A stretch of 64,000 bases of DNA from Yamagishiella unicocca (lineage: Eukaryota > Chlorophyta > Chlorophyceae > Chlamydomonadales > Volvocaceae): the NCBI GenBank assembly GCA_003116995.1, contig BDSL01000004.1, forward strand, positions 1,984,001 through 2,048,000. The letters run 5' to 3'. The notes under the pieces were generated by a model. The model saw only the letters and a list, made by a program, of their open reading frames with translations. It ran no database searches and was not told the DNA's origin. A program made the translations under genes and the position numbers. Every line of letters begins with the position of its first letter. Position 1 is the stretch's first letter. This document shows, piece by piece, positions 59,301 to 64,000 of the stretch.

Positions 59301-62300
59301 GCCACGCTGCTACCGCCGCCGCCGCCGCCGCCAGCCACGCCGAGTATGCTTCCCACGCCGCTGACACCGACTCCGGCGCCGAGGGGTACGACAGCGGAGG
59401 CGGAGGTGCCGACGATGCCCGTCTCCGCGGCGATCGCCTCGGGCTGCGCGCCGCCGACCCCTGGGTCGGCGGCTCTGGCGTGCCTCGAGCGCGCCGCCAG
59501 CAGCGGCGCTGCCGCCGCTTCATTGAGTTTTGCACCATTGGGATTTGGGGCAGGCCGCGGCGGCGGAGGAGCATCAGCGCAAGTGGAAACGGGCGGCGGC
59601 CGCGGCGGCGGCGCCGCCGAGAGCAGTAGCAACGGGCAAGCCGGCGGCGGCGGCGGCGCAGGCTTGGCCGGCAAGTTGCGGTCCAACCGCGCTGACGACC
59701 ATGCCAGTGTGGACGCGGGCGCCGAGCGGATAGCGAGCGGGGTGTTAGCAGCAGGCAGCAGAGCGCAGGAGGGAGGGCGGGGCGAGTGGGAGGCACCGCC
59801 ACTCATGTCGTGCGCGTCGTTCACCGGCGTGCAGGAAAGGGTGGCGGTGGGGTTGGGACCCGAGGGGAGAGGGGAGGGGGCGGTGGGGGCGGAGGGCCCC
59901 GGGCCGCCGGCGCTAAGCGTAGGTTCAGCAGGGCCGGGTGGTGGTGGTGGCGGCAGCGGCGGTCAACAGGTGTTGTGCAGTAGCGACAGCAGTAGCAGCA
60001 GTGGCAGCAGCAGTAGTAGTAGCAGCAGTGACGACGGTGGCGATGGGCGGGCCGGGGCCTGGGAGAGACAAAGAGACGCCGGCGTGGGAGGTAGCGTCGG
60101 CCAGCCCTCAAGCAGCGGTGCCACCACCGCCGCCGCCACCACCACTGTCCTTGGTGCCTCTCGCGCGAAGCCGCCACGCCCGCCGGCAGGGGCGCCGGCG
60201 GCGGCGGCGCAGCCGCCGGCGTTCGCCGCCTCGGCTCCCTGCTCCTCGGATCGCAACGCCCTCCCGCCCGTCACCCGCTCCGCTGACGTACACCTCAACG
60301 GCGCCGCCGCCACCGCCGCCACCGCCGCCGGCCTCTTCACCTTCCCATCAGCTCACACCGCCGCCATGCGTCCACCGTCACCGTACAATGCCCGCGCCGG
60401 CGCGCCGTCGGGCCGGCCCAGCTACTCCGGGCCCGACGGCGTTGGCGCGGCGGCGGCGCACCGCCGGCCCAAGGGTCGGTCCTCCGTGGACCACGCCCGC
60501 GCCGGAGCAGCTGCTGCTGCGGGCACCGGCTACAGCCACGCCGCCAGCAGACCCGTGGGTCACCGTCTCAGCGGCCCCGGCGTCCTAGACGCGGGCATCC
60601 AACGGCGGTCGTTCCCTGTTCACTGGCCGCCAGTGCCGATCGAGGCGGCGGCAAATGGCGGCGGCGGCGGCGGCGGCGGTACTGCGCTGGCGTCCAGCTT
60701 GTGCGGTAGCGCAGCTCCCTCGCCGCCGCTGTCACGTCGGCTGTTCAACCCAGTGGCTATTGCCTGCCCCGATTTGCCCATTCCCCAGGTGTGTCTTTTC
60801 GGTTATGGGCGGGACGGTGGGCGTTTCGCCAGCCATCGTGCATTATCGTCACTAGCATGAGACACCCGCACTCGACATTGGGCTTAGGAACGGGGGGTGC
60901 TGAGTAGACCCGGGTGTTAATAGGAGGCGCGCGGGAGGGCAGACAACAAACCGTGGAAAAAAGGGGGGGCGGTGATGGCGGCAAGTCTCGCAGGGGCCGC
61001 TGGGACTTTCCTCATCCATCTCCAACTCCCAACGGTCCCAACCGTCCTGCAACACTCCTCTGGATCCTCTGGATCCAAGGCTACAAACCTGGCGAGGGCG
61101 CCGGCGTCGGGTAGGTCCCGTCCCGATGGGTCGGGTGGTTACGTGGGTGGTTAGGACGGTTGGCCGTGATGCGGGTTGGGGGAGGCAGGAGGGGTAAATG
61201 AGTTAAAACAGTAACATCGCGTTGGTCGTTGCGGAGTGGGGCAACGAACCGAGCGTTCAGTGCGTTTGGCAGCGCCCGCCCGCCCCGCCGCCTGCCCGTA
61301 AACTCCCGCCTCAGCCATCCGTCGACAGCTGTAACCACCAACCGCCAACCGTCCTCCCTCGTGCACGGTGCTCGCTGCAGGCCACTCCGGCCGCGTCAGC
61401 TACAACGGCTACGCGCCCGCCAGGTCGGCGGGGTGCGACAGCGTGGTCATCGGCGACGGCAGCACCCGGCCCTCCGGTGGCCGCCACCCCTCGCCGTCGG
61501 AGGCAGCGGCGGCGGCGGCGATGTACGGTGAGGCGACGGCGGCGGCGCCGCCCGTGCCCAACCGTGCTCTTGTCCGCGCCGCCGCCGGCAGCATGACTCG
61601 CCGCCACGGGGGCATTGCTTCGGCGCTGGGGCGGTGGCTGAAGCTCCAGCTGGTCCAGCACCGCAGGGTGTGGCTTATCACTTGGGTGGTTCTCAAGGTG
61701 TGGTTGGGGGCTCACTCGGGGGCTCACTCGGGGGCTCACTCGGGGGCGGGAGCCCCGCTGTGTATGGAGTCCTTCACCCGGCCAATCCTCGAGAACCCCA
61801 CTACCCCAATTATGGACCTAAGGACTGAGCTAGGCGGGATGCCCCTGCCTGCGATGACCCCAACTTCCAACCACCATCCTAACTGCAGTGCATCCCGGCC
61901 CAGGGCTCTCCGGCCCCTTTGGGCAGCTGTCCAGCGCAGGTGCCAGCAATTACTCAGCCCCTCGGCCCGGCCCTCGCACCCGCATCGAACCCCTAATCCT
62001 CCTGTGTCGTGTTCACTGGTCTCCGCCCCTTCCCCGCCCTCTGCCCCTTCCCCGCCCTCCGCCCCTTTCCCCCAGAACCCTCTGTTGTGGTCGCTGCTGG
62101 TGGCGCTGCTGGTCAACCTGTCCGGGCTGCGCGGTGTCCTGTACCCGGGCAGCTCCCGCTACCGGCCGGAGCTGGGCTGGGTGGCGGGGTCGCTGGCGTG
62201 GTCCAGCAGCATCACTGTGCCGGTCAGCCTCTTCAGCAACGGCGTATGGCTGCACGGCAAGACGTTCGGGCGGCCGACGCTGCTGCGGGTGGGTCGGCGA

Positions 62301-63292
62301 AGGTGGCTGAGTTGGTTGGGTTGGTTGGGGTGCATGGTGGAGGATGCCACGCCGGCGGGGAGACGCCGGGAGGAAGGGGGGGCATGGGATTGTGAGCCGG
62401 GTTTTGTCGGCGTTTCCACGCCACCATCCGGCGTTTCCATGCCGCCCTCCCTCCCCATTCTCCCGCCCTCCTCTCACCTCCCTTCCGCCCTCCCTCCCCT
62501 CCCCTCCCGCCCCCACTTGCTTGCCGCTCCTCAACCCGCCAGGCTGGCGGCCTGCTGCTGCTCAAGCTACTGCTCCTGGGTCCACTACAGCTGGCTTGCG
62601 CGGCCGTGTGCGGGCTGGCAGCCGACGCAGGGATAAGCCTGCTGCTCCTGGCGCTGTGCCCCGTGGTAAGAGAGCACCAGGCGTACGCCCATTCTGATTC
62701 AGCAGCGCCTCCCCTCCGTCTACTCGCCAACTATCCCTTCTTGGACCACCATCTTCATCACCCTTGCTTTCTCGTCCGTGGATTCGCGGATGATCCTTCA
62801 CCCCTTTGCTACCGCCGGGCCGGCGGCGGGTGGTTGGAGCGTTAAATCCGAAATCCCAGCCGCGTGTGTTTGTAGCTGGGGATACTTCCCCATCCTGGAA
62901 TACGTCCCCATCTTCTCCAAATTGCCCCAACGCTCCATCGGCCCAGACGTTGTCGCGACCCGCGTACCGTACCCTCGGCCCGCCGCGCCCGGCCTCGTTC
63001 CCCCTTAACCTTACTCCGGGCCCGCACGGCCTTGCCCCGCTGCACCCCGTGCCACCCCTGCCTCACCCCCCTGCTCCTCTCCTCCCCGGTGGCGCCCGCC
63101 ACCCGTGACCCATCACGTGCCGCGCCGCAGGCCAGCACCTCATTCGTCATCGCGTCGCAGTACGGCCATGGCGCCGATATCGTCACCGCCATTACGGTCC
63201 TGGGAATAGTGCTGCTGGTGCCGGTGGTGCTTGTGGCGCTCACACTGCCACGTGCGCTGGGCCTCTACTCTTACCAGGTTGCCACGTCGTGA
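56350..63292 (+). CDS. auxin efflux carrier (AEC/PIN-type) family membrane protein, about 1,147 aa
   Basis: Exons: 56350-56386, 56794-56930, 57079-57116, 57363-57402, 57684-57761, 58233-58314, 58570 to about 60816, 61381-61667, 62076-62288, 62543-62665, 63131-63292. The N-terminal helical half (residues about 8-165) has 'VFSGWCFARFGLLS', 'LRLAFPTLTIYLL', 'SLGAYVLWVGLVQ' and the family motif 'NNTVIVGLPVMEATF' (compare the PIN 'N-T-L-V-M-G-I-P' region). The C-terminal half (about 970-1147) has 'NPLLWSLLVALLVNLSG', then 'SITVPVSLFSNGVW', 'GLLLLKLLLLGPLQLA' and 'SFVIASQYGHGADIVTAITV'. Between them is a loop of about 800 residues rich in Gly, Ala, Ser and Pro, far longer than in land-plant PINs. 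Predicted: proton-coupled or facilitated organic-anion export; substrate unknown. The exon 7 donor is ambiguous: 60788 fits the sequence but not the phase of exon 8, while 60816 (GACG/GTGGGC) restores it. Confidence 0.85.
57762..57797. repeat. (GGTGGGTC)n microsatellite at the exon-5 donor of the carrier gene
   Basis: Four tandem 8-bp GTGGGTCG units begin exactly at the splice donor (ACG/GTGGGT), so each unit is a potential donor. Confidence 0.9.
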
Positions 63293-64000
63293 CGATCCTG
63301 GGCGAGCTCCTGTGCCGATAACAGGTCGCGACATCAGGTTGCTCAAGGAGGCCGGGATGTGAATAAAAAGACGCGCGAGTCCTGGAAAGGCGGGTAGGGC
63401 AGGAGTTTGAACGGCAGCGGGCGGCTGACGCGGCCAGCTTGCTTGGCTGCGTTAGCAATGGGGCGGTGGGTGTCTCAATTTTCAGCGTGAGCTGTGTGCG
63501 TGACTAAACGAATGGCACCTGCAGCGACGAGGATGCTCAATTGAGAAAATTAAGTAATGGAGGGGGAGAGTGTACCGTATGTATATAGAGAGAGAAGCGA
63601 ATTGGAGACGTGCATGGCAGCCTTGACTTGGCTGATGTACTTGGAGCATATTCGCAGATGCTTACGCACGCAAGCTTTTGAAACCCAGGCTATAGACGGC
63701 GGGGCCCTGCCCAAAATGACAACCCTGGCACCCCGAGATCCACCGCCGGAAAAAACGGCGAGACCAGCCAACAGCCCGAACCGACGCGCACAGGGCAACA
63801 ACCACCCGCAAAATAGCGCCACACTCAAGCAACCGGCCAGCAAAGTAAACTTCATCACGGGTAGTCCCAACAAACAAAGACCAAGACCCAAGAGGATGGG
63901 GAAACGCAAAACCGGGCAGACGGCGCCCCAGGCACACCCACCAACACGGCCACAAGACAACAGAAACAACTAGGTGAACCAACCCGCACGGGAGAGCAAC
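63293..64000. other. 3' flank of the carrier gene; C/A-rich retroelement-like DNA at the right edge
   Basis: 63293-63690 is the likely 3' UTR and spacer. From about 63700 the plus strand becomes C/A-rich, so G/T-rich on the minus strand, like the LINE 3' UTR at 19.66-20.06 kb. Gene-specific similarity could not be established. Confidence 0.35.

Noticed and set aside
58550..59824. 424-codon minus-strand frame opposite carrier exon 7
   Set aside because: A shadow of a long GC-rich exon; no family motif, while the plus strand links in frame to membrane segments on both sides.

Overview
The window reads as nuclear DNA of a volvocine/chlamydomonadalean green alga. It is GC-rich, the genes have many short-to-medium GT-AG introns, GC-rich minisatellites fill the introns, and interstitial TTTTAGGG repeats (the Chlamydomonas-type telomere motif) are present. 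The conserved proteins (RPT4, WDR12, IDO, PIN/AEC-type carrier, RCC1 repeats) are eukaryotic, and several retroelement ends carry TGTAA, the chlorophycean poly(A) signal. No bacterial operons, CRISPR arrays or clear RNA genes were seen.

Layout. (1) 1-2.5 kb: the 5' part of an RCC1-repeat gene on the minus strand, running off the left edge. (2) 2.9-3.17 kb: a MITE with long terminal inverted repeats and a 9-bp target duplication. (3) 3.4-6.3 kb: the first of three copies of a five-exon gene for a secreted, probably beta-propeller, protein. (4) 6.3-11 kb: gene-poor DNA with microsatellites and a near-perfect 112-bp inverted repeat. (5) 11.07-18.60 kb (block A) and 32.82-41.43 kb (block B) are a direct segmental duplication. 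Each holds one propeller gene followed by an indoleamine 2,3-dioxygenase (IDO) gene. IDO in block A is cut off a few bases into intron 5 by a 168-bp satellite; IDO in block B is complete. The propeller gene in block B carries a 4-bp frameshift. (6) 18.6-32.8 kb is a repeat island: 168-bp satellite arrays in opposite orientations at the two sides, a 5'-truncated LINE abutting telomere-like repeats, a 1,200-bp palindromic foldback element, a truncated LTR-retrotransposon gag-protease region, more LINE pieces and three other tandem-repeat families. (7) 43.98-63.3 kb is an ordinary genic stretch: RPT4 (26S proteasome ATPase, minus, 9 exons, 399 aa), WDR12/YTM1 (ribosome biogenesis, minus, 10 exons, 472 aa) and, head-to-head with it, an auxin-efflux-carrier-family membrane protein (plus, 11 exons, about 1,147 aa) with a very large low-complexity central loop.

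The genes do not form one pathway: RPT4 and WDR12 are housekeeping, IDO is tryptophan catabolism, the carrier is a membrane transporter and the propeller family is secreted. The most informative biology is structural. Part of IDO exon 2 and its splice donor is itself a 43-bp tandem repeat (3 copies in A, 8 in B). A 39-bp retroelement tail with target duplication is present in A and absent from B. A satellite truncates a gene. Exon junctions were read by eye from splice sites and reading-frame continuity; no alignment was run.
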